A stretch of 64,000 nucleotides of DNA from Macrocystis pyrifera. Its lineage: Eukaryota; Sar; Phaeophyceae; Laminariales; Laminariaceae. The stretch spans positions 5,744,024 to 5,808,023 of the forward strand of contig JASSKH010000001.1 in assembly GCA_031763025.1 (NCBI GenBank), given 5' to 3'. Both the position numbers and the translations under genes were made by a program. The first letter of the stretch is position 1. The number at the start of each line of letters is the position of its first letter. The notes under the pieces were generated by a model. That model was given only the letters and a program-made list of their open reading frames with translations. It searched no databases and had not been told where the DNA came from. Of the stretch, positions 33,701-45,700 are shown piece after piece.

Positions 33701-36700
33701 GCTCGCGCAAGTCCCACACTACCCGGGAGAGATTACTCTCCCGGGTGGCTATCTCCACCGCACCAGCTCCTCTCGGGGGTCAGTTCGGGTCAACGTGCCC
33801 AAACTCCAGGGGTAACAACAGCCTGTTCTGATGTTACAACGGGAGCTATGGGCTAAATTGACAAACGACATGAAATTGGAACGTGGAAGTGTGGTGTTTT
33901 TACCAATCCGCCGGAGGATTAAAAAAAAATAATGTTAATCATCGCTGGTACAGCAGGGGGGGATGCTATACCCCCATCGTCGGAACTCCCCGATGGTGGA
34001 TGCGGGAGCCGGGTGGAGGATCCCGAAGATGATGCCATAGAGACGACGTCGCAGCTGCTGCTGTATAGTACCTTTTCGTAAGGACCAGTAGCAACAAAGC
34101 CCTAGGCGGAAGGAAGCAGAACCGAAGCAGGGAGTAGCAGAAGAGCAGCTTATTATGTTCTACTACGTATGGTTTGACTTTAATCGTATGCACCCCTGCC
34201 GTGTGAAGCAGATAGGGGGAGGGCGTACACCAGCAGCTGCGACTGAAAGCCCTATGGCAGGAGTACAGCCGTGCGCACCCTCACCGTTCGTATAGGATGG
34301 GGGAATTTCAAGTCGTACCGGATTTTTTTTCCCGCATGCAGGAGGTGACGTCGTGCGGGATTTATTTCCCCTACACGTATGCAGCACGCCAAGTCGTGCG
34401 GGATTCATTTCCCATATGCAGGAGGCTAAACTCGTACGGGATTAATTTCCCGTACGCAAGAGGAAGCAGATATGGGTATCGCAACGCGAGGAACATCCTG
34501 CTCAATTCGCGAAAAGCCGCACAGCCGCCATGCTGTGCGCACCCCACCATGAGGGGATAGGGAAGCCGCGTGACGTACTATTTATAGTCGCGTGCCTTAT
34601 GCTGCGAGACGTTTAGTGGCGGAGGCGGCGCATGGGGATTGGGTGCTGTCTGCAGCAATGCTACAAACGAAGGGAATATCGTCTGCACGGCAGCAAATGT
34701 CATGACAGCAGCAGCAGCAGCAGCAGCAGCAGCGGGCAGGTTGTGAAGTGGACATTCAGGTATCTCGTCAGCTGGAGCTTTTTAGTGATCCGGCTACTTC
34801 GCAGGCGGGAGGTTAAGTCTAGTATTTCTGGGGGGTATTCGTAGGAGCAGTCTTCTCTTGCGACTGCATACACTTGTCGATCGAAGTATATTTTTGGTCG
34901 TACAAATGGAGACATGCGTCATTTTCGATTGGGTTTGGATTCGTTCCGGGTAACTCGTATGTTGAGAGATACCGTTTGGGACGTATTGGAGATTACTAAA
35001 TTATATAGTAATTATCGTTCTTCCCGGGTAAGTGGTGGATAACACATGGGATATGCGTTGTTCATCACTGGTTACGGATCTCTGAATGGTATGGAATATA
35101 TAGTTTATCCCGGGAAAGTCGTGAATGATACGAAGGTAGAGTATCATCTATATTCATAGGTTCGTCCTGGATGGTACACGTAGCCTTTGTTCTTCGCCCT
35201 CGTTTTAAATTTTATTTTCATGTTCAAATCAAACAATCTCTGTGAATCCGAAAAACGTATACCTGGGAATGTTTTCTGGTATAGATAGGACCAGGGACTG
35301 GTGGAACTGATAATTATATTTTTAACGGATTGTGATAAGATCAAGGTCGAGACACTTCGTATCCCTGGACAGGTTTGCCTCTTAGTCGATACTCGTCGGT
35401 ACTCGCGCGTCTTGGTTGCTTAGAGAAAGAAGAAGAGCAGTTTTATTCTTTTCGTGCACGCGGAGACTGAGACCAAGCTCACGCCTCTCTGGAAAACCCT
35501 GGTTTTCCACCTAAGATACGCCTTCCAAGTACTACAAAATATGACCCCAGTCCCTGAACCCAGGTAATTACTGGGCCTTCAACTTCATTCTAGGCGGTAT
35601 CATTACACTACCCCACTCGGATGAGCCGTATATGCAGAATTATGGAAAATAAATGGTAACCCCGATTCCACGAATTAGAACATGAGTCGAAGATGCGGCT
35701 CCTCAAAAAACCCACTCCCACACCTCTGAACGGCAAGGCAACGAAGCCGGCAAAGTACGCAAAAAAAAAAAATGAAAGGAAGACCTAACCTTAAGGGACA
35801 GGAATAAATCGTCAACGAAAACCATCGCCATGCCACCCGCAACGGGGGGGAAGGCGAGGAAGATGCATGGAAAAGCGAAAAGTGAATAACCAAAACGAGA
35901 AGAAAAGTAACGCGGAAGACGTCAACAATCACCTAAACCCAGCCCACAACTCTGGGAACGCGTCCTGTGCCACAAATGAGAAGCCCGATTACCCAGACCA
36001 GCCCCGACGACGCCACTTGTTGAGATCAGAAGTCGGGACACTTTGTATCCCTGGACAGGTTTGGCTATTATGTCGGTACCCGTCGGTACTCACGTGTCTT
36101 GGTTGCTCAGAGATAAAAGAAGAGCAGTTTTATTCCTTTTGTGCACGCGGAGACTGAGACCAAGCTCGTGCCTATCTGGAAAACCCCTGGTTCTCCACCT
36201 AAGATACGCCTTCCAAGTACTACAAATATGATCCCAATGCCTGAACCCAGGTAATTACCGGGCTTTCAACTTCATTCAGGTAGTATCATAACAATTGCCG
36301 AAGTAAGGGTGCGTGGGTGCACCACGAGAGGAACGTGGTATCGGTGGTGGCTACTGACTTTATTGACTCATGCTGGAACCTTTTGTTTGTGACTGTGTAA
36401 TGGTTGCAGAATAAGGGGGGTTTGCATTCCCATGACGGGTTATGCTATTAACATTATTGCTGTGCGAACTTGGATTTGTTCGCGAAGGAGAAAAATGGAA
36501 TACTTGACGTGCGGATGACCGAATAATTTTATTGGCTGGGAGGGCTTTTAGGCTGCTCGTGCTGAAAGTTGCAACATTTTAGTGTTTCTATATTCGGTTG
36601 TTAGAGGCTACTGGTAGTATACAAAAGCCCAAAAGGGAGTATTTTCGGTTTTACGAATTATTTATCACAAGCGACTTTTATTTCGGGAATATTTTTAGTG

Positions 36701-39700
36701 CCAGATAAATTATTGGTGAAAAAATATGTATGCTATCTCGTGTTTACCGTAACGATCTGTGTATCTATGGCGGTGGTAGTAAAGGACAAAGGAAGTTTGT
36801 TGTCCGGGAGACCTCACGATCGTCTGGCATGATATTTTTCGGCTTGGTTTTTTTTTTTTGGCGCGACTACTACTGCTGTAATATTTTCCGTGGTTGCAAT
36901 AGTTTGTGTGGGATTGAGGGAGAGGTTTTTGCTTGTCGTCGGGACGAGTTTCAATTTGCCATTACTGTGGTTGATGTAGGCCAAGGAGTTACGCTCTGTT
37001 TTTTTTGGTTCGTCACTACTATGTCAAGAGCCAGAGAAGGTGTTCGTTTGGGCTATTTATATGACAGTTACGTACCGATTGGCACCATTGCCTTTTGTGG
37101 ATTATGTGACTCTTGACATCTGAGGTTGTAAGTGGTGACGCACGAGGCTCACTTCTTCTCTGCCCCTATGCACTCTGGGTTACCGTTGCCTGGGGCTACG
37201 AACGACTCCGGCTGTATTTCTTAGTATACGTTTCTTATTTTTATGGGTTATATTCAACCGCTTCATCTCTTTTTAACGGAGCATTTCTTATTTTTTGGGG
37301 GACTAGTCCTTTGGCGGCAGGGGACTGGATATTGTCCGGTTGTTTTTTTTCCAATAAAAAATGATCGAAAACGAAGGAAATCAGGAACCTCCACAGTGCG
37401 AGAGGAGTCCACGGTGTATTATTGATAGGTGTTGGGTGTTGTACAAAGTGCTGTAGTCCGCGTTTCTTATTTCATTCGGCGTTTCCGAATAGGGCTTCGT
37501 TTGTTATTTCGTGAGGGCGTCGATCGCTGCTGTTTCTTAGGCTGTAACTTCCTATCTTGCCAGTGTGAGGTACATTTCTAACGCCGAATTCCTTATTCTT
37601 TGTGAAAGGCCGAGCCTCAATTTCTTACCGATACATTTCGTAACAGCGGGCCTCAAGTATTTTGGGACCAAAGTCCCGTTTAAGGGGCAAACCACTCAAA
37701 TTGTAAGTAGTTTGTCTCCAAAACGGAACTGCAATCATTAAAGGTTAACTGTATTCCTATCTCAACTTACGCTTGTGTGCTTAGCTTTCCTTTTGAGCTT
37801 CGAAACGCTTCGTTTGGATGAGTTATGAACCTATCATAAGGGTGGGTCCTGAACAAGTTCCTTTTAAGCTTCGGAACGCTTCGTTTGGATGAGTTATGAA
37901 CCTATCATAAGGATGGATCCTGAATAAGACCAATTTTCAAGCCGTTATTTCTGGACAGTATTTTTCTACTCTTGATGAGGCTCCAGAAATAAGTGCATGA
38001 TAAATGAGAAATAAGGAATACCTGGGTTTCTGTTATGGCTTCTGATCTTGGAAACTGGTTCCTATAGCATTGGTTGGTCTTGTTTGTGTCAAAGGAAGCA
38101 AAGTCAACGGCCGCCGCGAGTGTGGTCTCGGTACCCAAATCCGGGTTGATTTTCGCCCGCGACGTCAAATCGCCGTTGATGCTGCTGCTGATGCTGATGC
38201 TGATGCTGGTGCCGCTCGTGCTGCTGGTGCTGCTAGTAGTGGTGCTGCTGCTGGTGTTGCGACGTTGGATCGCTATCTCTGCTGCCGTTGCTGCTGCTGT
38301 TATCGGTTCCATGTGGGGGAGAAACCATATCTTTACACGAGCGCCGTAGACCGTAGTTCCAGCTCGCCGTAGGTGTAGTGCTTTGGCGTTGGTGACGGAT
38401 ATACTCGGCAGATGGGCAGTATTATAGTACTGCTGCTGTAGTGATAGTACCTAAAAAATCAAGTAGCTCTCAGTTCCTGGAGGCACCAAAGATCGCCCAG
38501 AACTTGGCTCAATTCCGAGAGGATTCGCTGATTTGTTGCCCCCTCTAGGAACTGAGACAAAAAATATGGATAACTTCGTATCCCATGATGGATCATTCTG
38601 ATTTCTGGGCTTCGGAGATCGCTGAAAACTCCAGAAATAAAGGCTACCAGTAGACAAAAAGTCCCTAATAGTTGGTCTATGCGGATGGGTCAACAAGGGG
38701 AAAAAAAAGAAAAAATAAACGAAGAGCATAAAAAAAAAGGATAAAGACACATGTGAATTTTATGCGTCGAATATAAAAAAAAGAAGAGGTCCCAATACCT
38801 CCGTTTTCACGTTCCGTTTTGCTCAAGTCCCGAAGCACTGCAGCAGTTCATTTTTACGAAATGGGTGTGAAATAAACGAAATATGGGCTACTCAAGGGCG
38901 GAGAGGAACATAGGAAGAGCTCGAAGCGTTGGGATAAGGGATGAAGTTTCGATTAAGTTTCTACGACCGGTTGGCCAGCGCACGATAGCCGAGGTGGTGC
39001 ATGCGGCTGCCTCGCGGCTTGTCTGCTATCGACGGGAGCATATATGGGTAGGGCATGACTAAGGGGAGTCCTCGGCAAGAAACCGGGGGATCAAGAAGTG
39101 GCTGTGGCGGTAAATGTTTCGACATGAAAACATTTAAACGTCTGCCATCGAACAGCGATGGCTGAAACACGACTTCTGGAAAACTCCGGAGGGAGCGTGT
39201 GGGACCACGAGAACCGCCTGTTGTGGAGGGTGCCTCGCGTGTGTGAGTTGTGTCTACCCACCGTCGTTGTTGAGCGCTATCGCCGAGAGTCACGTGCTGT
39301 GGCGGTTGAGTCGTTCTGATAAATTCACCGCGTAAAAAATCGATTCGGCTTCTTGTTTCTTGTTTCAGGACGTGTCCGAACAAATTCGAACTCGAAAATT
39401 GAAATGCTTTCGTTTTCGAGAGCATTTTAGACGACAAGGAGTCCAACGGAATCGAAAGGTGAAAATAAAATCTAGGCGAAAAACAGCGGAGAACAACCTA
39501 CGGGCCTTCATGCAATCCAGTTTTTGACACATGGATCTACCACAGACGCAGGCAAACGCGACGGCATTTCGATCCCGGGAGATCGTTGGGCCTGCCATGG
39601 AGGTGGTGGTGCGTCCAACGTTGATGCGCCGGGATCAAACTTTAAATTATACTGAAAACGAATTTCCAACCTCGTTCTCGAGGGCATCATCCTGAATTTT

Positions 39701-42700
39701 CCTCAAACTATGTTCGCTTTGGCTCGAACGCCGGGAAACAAAGGCCCGAGAACGTCGGGGCTGTTGTTGTGGTTCGCCTGCTGAGTGTTTATGGGGGGTC
39801 TGTGCGGCTGTGTTGTCGTGCTAGCTGTTAGTTGAGTTTTGTTGTTGCCGTGCTAGCTGTTAGTTGAGTTTCGTGTACGGCGCTCCTGATGTGGTACTTT
39901 GACGTGGCTGAGCTGACTAGCAGGGCACGCTGAAATATTGCTGTTCGTGTTTTCGATTTGCTTTCGATTTTCAGCCGTCAAATTTATTTTGGCGATGGGT
40001 CGCAAATCGTTTATTTTCTCGGAACCTACAAAACGAAGGGGAACATGTTTGGGCCAGGGACCTATCAGCGCCTTGATCATTTTCATTTCGATTCTTGACT
40101 TCGACTTTCGATTCTGTTTGGACATGCCCTTAGGACTCAACCTGGTGTATTTTCCGAAAAAGCGAAATTATGTTTGCTCTTTCGTTTTCTTTTTCTTTTT
40201 TAGGACTTGCCCTAAAACCGGAGGCTAAGGCCGTTTCCTATGCGGTTCGATTTTTGAGCTTGAGATTTTGACCCGATGGCATTTTCAGATATGAGCTTGA
40301 CAAATCGAAATTGTCTTCCTATGCGGAAAAATCAGATTTATTGTGCGTGTAGAGATTCGAGCAAACCCCGAGACCAACTGCTCTTTTCGTGATTTGGCGC
40401 CGCGAAGAGACGCTCTGGGTGCGCTGCCCTGCGCGTAGGACTCAAGCGTCCGAGCCCACGCTGACTGCCTCTAGTCTGGTGGCGAAGAGACGTGACGAGT
40501 GCGCTGGAGTCACCCTGTCTTGGTATTTTGTGTTTCATTTTGTGACTTGACTGCTGCTGCTGCTGCTGTACAGCTGCAGTGTAGTCTACGAGTACGTGTC
40601 CACGGAGAGGGCGCATGCCGAGTGCTCTTCTCTTGGTCTCTAGGCGAGCCCGCGCCAGCCCACTCTAGTCTGGCCACGGAGGGACGCGCCGTCCGCGCGT
40701 CGGGCGCGAAGCAACGTCGCTATACGGCTGTATCACCATCCAACTCATCGATCGTTCTGCTGCTGTTTGCTGTCATGGATATCATCTTGAATTTAGAGAG
40801 CATGTCATTTTTCGATTTGAAAATCTGATGACCCCAGTTCGTCGGATTTTGGGCCAAAATCCGACGACTTGGGTCATCGGATTCTCAAATCGAAAAATTT
40901 CCGGTCGGATTTTGCATATTTGGACTGCGTAAGCAGAGTCATTCGTTTTTGAGATCGAAAAATACAAATCTGAAGCTCGAAATCGAACCGCATAGGAAAC
41001 GGCCTAAAAGGAAAAACCAAGATGTGATAGGAAGTTCTGGTTGACCGAAATGAAAAAATGAGGGCCGAGTGGACCGGCTGAGTTTAATTTAGCGTCTCGA
41101 TTAAAAAAATCGTTTTTTTTTTAATCGAGAAAGAAAAATCTAAAAACGAATAGCCCAAGCAAAAAAGCGAAGACCCATGGCGAAACCACAGCCACAGCTC
41201 GCCGCAGACCTGACAACCAGGAGACAGAGAACAGACAACACATAAACAACACGCCCCTGATACCAGTTGTTACAGCTTCTATAATCGCCGCAGGCAAAAC
41301 CGTGACCCATGGGGCCGTCCCTATCGAATTGAGTGCTGCTGCCGTTCTGAATAGATTATTCAGATGTAGCAAGTGATGCTGCTGTTTTGAATAGCACCCG
41401 TACTTTGTCGAGCGCAGATGTCGCGCTTTAGGGTACCGATGCCCTCGCAACAGCAGCAGAGCATTGTCGACAAGCCGTGTGGGCGCACTCCCCTTTTTTT
41501 TCAGGGCTGGGAGCCGCCTCTTCGGCAGCTGGATGGTGAATCACTGAATCAGTGCTGGTGCTCCACCTCGACCGTTGACTCGGATGCGTTTTGGATTTTA
41601 GCTTTTGTTTTTCACGCGTATCCTGCGTTCGTTTGTACTCCATCCTCTTTTTTGCCCAAAAAATGCGAAGTCTTTTCGTCTTACTAGCGTTTGCTTTCAG
41701 ATTTTGTTTTTTTTTTTTTTCCTCTTCGTTCGGATTGGCCTTCACAATGTTTCTCGAAAACATACCATGTAACCCCTCGGAATCTCGGAATCACGATTTT
41801 TCGCCGTATTCTCCGCAAAAAGTGGTTGAAAAATATACCTGGTCTGAATTTTTTTAAGGGTCGCCCTGGCCGACATGTCTTTGATTCCGAAATGAAAAAT
41901 AGCAAACGACCGCCACTTCAATCGTATATTACTTAATATCAGGTACCAGTTAGTAAAGTATTTTGGAGTTTCTTACTCGTGCGTATTTTCTTGGAATCCC
42001 GAATCTGCCAGCTCTTGTTTTGAAAAAAAGAGCGGACGGGAGCCACACTCGACACCATGTCGGAATTAAAAACAAACTAGCTGTTCGGGATTTTTTTACA
42101 TAAATTAAAAACGTGATTTTTCAGTTTGGTTCACTTGACTTTAGTATACCCCCCCCCCCCCCCCTCTAACTGCCTGGTCGGTGAAAACCCGACGTGCTCC
42201 GTCCCAGCATTGTAGGGATGCGAAGGTCTATGGTCATACAACTACGGCCATGCATAATATCGAGCACAACCCCCCCCCCCCCCTTTCTGGGACTCAAGAA
42301 ATAAAAGTGGGCTGTCGTTTTTTTTTTTGCTTTCGCTCGCGTTGCACCTTCATTCTCGACGTCATTTTTTTTAGCCGAGGTGTACAGTAGTAGAGCTCTT
42401 TTTCACGTTGGGAGCCTCATACAGAATTAGGTGCACCGCCATCGCCGTATATCTATAGCATGCATGCGTCGTTATGTTGTTTGTTCGTTTGCCTGTATCA
42501 CTATGGACGCGAATATATGGACCACTGAAAAGTTAATATTAACACCAATCGATCCTTATATTCACGGCCAGAGCGGTGCATGCTTTTCGTTTGTCATTGC
42601 TGATTAATTGTTGTTGACTGAGAGGGACACCATGCATGTGTGCTCAACCTGTGATCTCTCGCGGCAGGATGTTCTCTACTTTTACGAGCCATGCAGGAAG

Positions 42701-45700
42701 CTGAAGGGGACGAGCATGCATGACTTGGAGTGCCTGGCATTTCTGCAAAGGTGCGGCCATGACGTATTTGATGAAGGTTGTTTGCCGCGGCCGGGTTGTG
42801 ATCGCCGTAACGCGCTGCTGAGGTCGCGATTGTTACCATCTCCAAGTTGGTATACGAAAAAGGCGGAGCAACTGGTTTCAACAAGCCCGAATGCAGAATG
42901 CTCTCCTCATCGACTAAACCCCGCCAACGTTACCTGGGGACCGCAGCGTACCTTATGAAGTAATTGCGGTAGTGTCGTACAGTACAACACTTTGCGCAAT
43001 CCATCCTCTGATCTGACGGTTGCAGTGTGCGACTGAAATAAGCAGCGAACGCCACCTTTACCTTTGTATGTTCGCTCATGCTTGTGGCACACCGGGGAGA
43101 CGGAGAGGAGTGTATCCACATGTCTACGTGCTGTAATGTAGTGCGTTCCAGGCGCGCCGCAGCGATTTTGGATTAGAAAGGAGCGCCCGGTTAGAGGCGC
43201 GCCATTACGAGTCCTTATGATTTAGGCTTGATTCAGGCTTTGTCCTTGATTTCATGTGCTCTGTCTGTCCGATGCGTGTGCCTTGCTCTCTCGGTGCACG
43301 CCTCATTGCCGTGCGTGCATGCCGTACTTGCCGTACAATAACGCGTTGGAGGACACACTTTCTTGTTGAACTTGGCTACTGCAATGGTTGCACGTGCTAC
43401 CACGTTACATTAGTAGAGCTGGAGGGGTTGTCATGTACGGGTGATGACGCGGGAATGGCAGCTAAAAACGAAGGTCAGCCCTTTTGGCGTATTTTGACGT
43501 AGCGAACCCTTCTGTTGGCGAGATGGTGAGTATGCTGGTGCCTACTACCGCGAGGCACACGCTGGAACAAGAGGGTATGTATGTTATGACACCATGGTAT
43601 AGGCCCTGAGTATGTAGTGTTTCTTCTCGTTCTTCTTTAAGGTCGCGACTACGCGGACCCGGCGATGCGTACACAGCATTTTAAGAGCATTGGAGGAGTT
43701 TAACAACCAAGGCGCCGAGGAAGGGCCATTCGGCAAAACAAAACGTTCGGAAGAAAACGCCCCCCTGGCGAGGGAGTGTGCCTCTCGTCCTATCATCAAG
43801 CCTCGTGCATTTGCTTCACTTGTCTTCCTTGGCATAATCCTGAATAGAACACAACAGTAAGCTTACACCACTGCAAAAAAAAGGAAATATCATATGTGAC
43901 ATGCATATGTATTTACCGTCGAGAGTACCTGTGGTAGTTCGCCCCCCCCCCCCCCCTCCTAAAGCCAATCTCAAACGACTCCGTATCGTCCATCATTTGC
44001 AGGCTGACCCAGTGTACCTTCAGTCCCGAAGATTCGGCGTGGATCGCAGACGATGTCAGCGCAGCCCATAAGGGATCGCCGGCGCTCAAATCACTGCTGA
44101 CTGCTTCTGGCGCAAAAAAGTTCGCGGAGGCGCACGAACATCTTGTGGACACGTGCATGAAGAGCAAGTGAGCATCCATCTGTCCACTGCTGTAGACGCG
44201 TGTTTGCCTTGTAGGGATAGCGCCTACAGTAGCGTTTCTGAGACTCCTCGCTTGCGGTCCTCTATTTTATCCCACGCAACAACCAAGTTTGAGGAAAAGA
44301 CGGAAGCTACTGCTTGTAAGCCAGATGCGCAGGCCCATTGGGCTACTGTAAGTATCTAAGGAACAGCAGTAGTGTAAAATATGTTGCTGTTGTTAGTGCG
44401 GCGACACCAGAAGCTCCGCCAGTCCCATCGAACAGTGAGTGCTGTAGCGATCCCGAAAAACTGTCTTTCCGGCAATCCCAAGCGCTTTTGCTTGCAGCGA
44501 TCCCGTAAGAGCGTCTTTCCGGCGACTCCGCCTTGATGAGGCGATCCCTGTTATGGCTGGCAGTCCCTGTTGTATTTTCACAGGCTTAAATGTGACAGCC
44601 CTTGTCGAAGTCGACGTTAGTACATCCACATCGGACCCAAACATCGGGTAGTTTGAGAGTTGCAATGGTTGAGGAGCCCCGTCAGTGCCAAGTGTTTGGA
44701 TGCCACGTGTTCGGGCTGTACTATAATCAAGTGAAAGCCCTCGGGTAGGGGTTTTGCCCTTTTTGGCTCAATATTATCCGATCGGTTGAGCTTCTCAGCA
44801 ACTGTTTGTGTACCGACTAGTACAATATTTTTTTCCGATGTCCTTATCTCATCCGATGTCATCAGCTTTTATCTACTGTAATGTCCTCAACTTAATCCGA
44901 TGTCCTTCACTTATCGATATCCTTTACTTATCCAGTGTCTTAACTTACCCAATATCATTAACTTGTCCGATGTCCTTCAAGCATCCGTGGTTGCGAAAAG
45001 GCGCTTAACCCTTTTAGAACTGTAGTGCAGTTTTTGGGGACGAACCACTCTAATTCCAAGTGTTTTGTCTCCCAAACGGGACTGCGGTCCTAAAAGGTTC
45101 AGAGACTAACGTCTACCACTCGGTTCGTAAAATATAGTACGCGTTTGGACTCTTGTTGCCCGAGTATCCGAACGCGCTCTCTGTGTGGAACGGGGCGTTC
45201 GGACGTTTGTCCGAAAATCAATGTAGTGCGCGCTTGGACCTTCGTTAGCCGAGTATGTATCCGAATGCACTATCTATGTGGAAGAGCACAGTGACGTTCG
45301 CGCATTTACACGAAAGTCATTGTAGTGCACATTTAGACCATTCTTTGTTGTCCGAGTATCCGAACGCACTCTTATGTAGACGAACAGAGTGATGTTCGGA
45401 CATTTATCCGGACATCAATGTAGTGCGCGTTTTGACCTTCATTGTCCGAGTGTATACAAACGCACTTTTACGCGGACGAGTAGAGTGACGAATCGGACAT
45501 TTATCCGAGTATTAAAACGCACTCTGTGTTGGCGGCCGGAAAGGTTACCTGGTACGAATTTTGTCCGAAGGTCCTTGATCTGGCAGCAACCTCTGCCCGA
45601 CCGCGCAGAACAGATACAGACAAACAGACACACAGACAGACGGACAGACGGACACGACGCGTGATAGGATAGGTGTGGCATGCTATTTGCGACTGACGGG

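Larger units (their letters stand above)
18724..42667 (+). other. Intron 1 of the sulfotransferase gene (23,944 bp)
   Basis: Bounded by GTATGC and CGGCAG. Splicing across it joins FRQNK to DVLYFYEP, the continuous motif order expected just after the PAPS loop in this family, so no exon is missing. It is filled with mobile elements on both strands. Confidence 0.82.

Noticed and set aside
38074-38349. Leucine/valine-rich membrane-like frame
   Set aside because: It is a frame through a GCT/GAT/GGT trinucleotide microsatellite; the other frames give equally biased Ala/Asp or poly-Ser peptides.
43642-43676. Alternative longer exon 3 start at 43642 after a T-rich acceptor
   Set aside because: Its phase would require exon 2 to end after GHD at 42763, dropping the family-like VFDEGCLPR region; kept only as a possibility.
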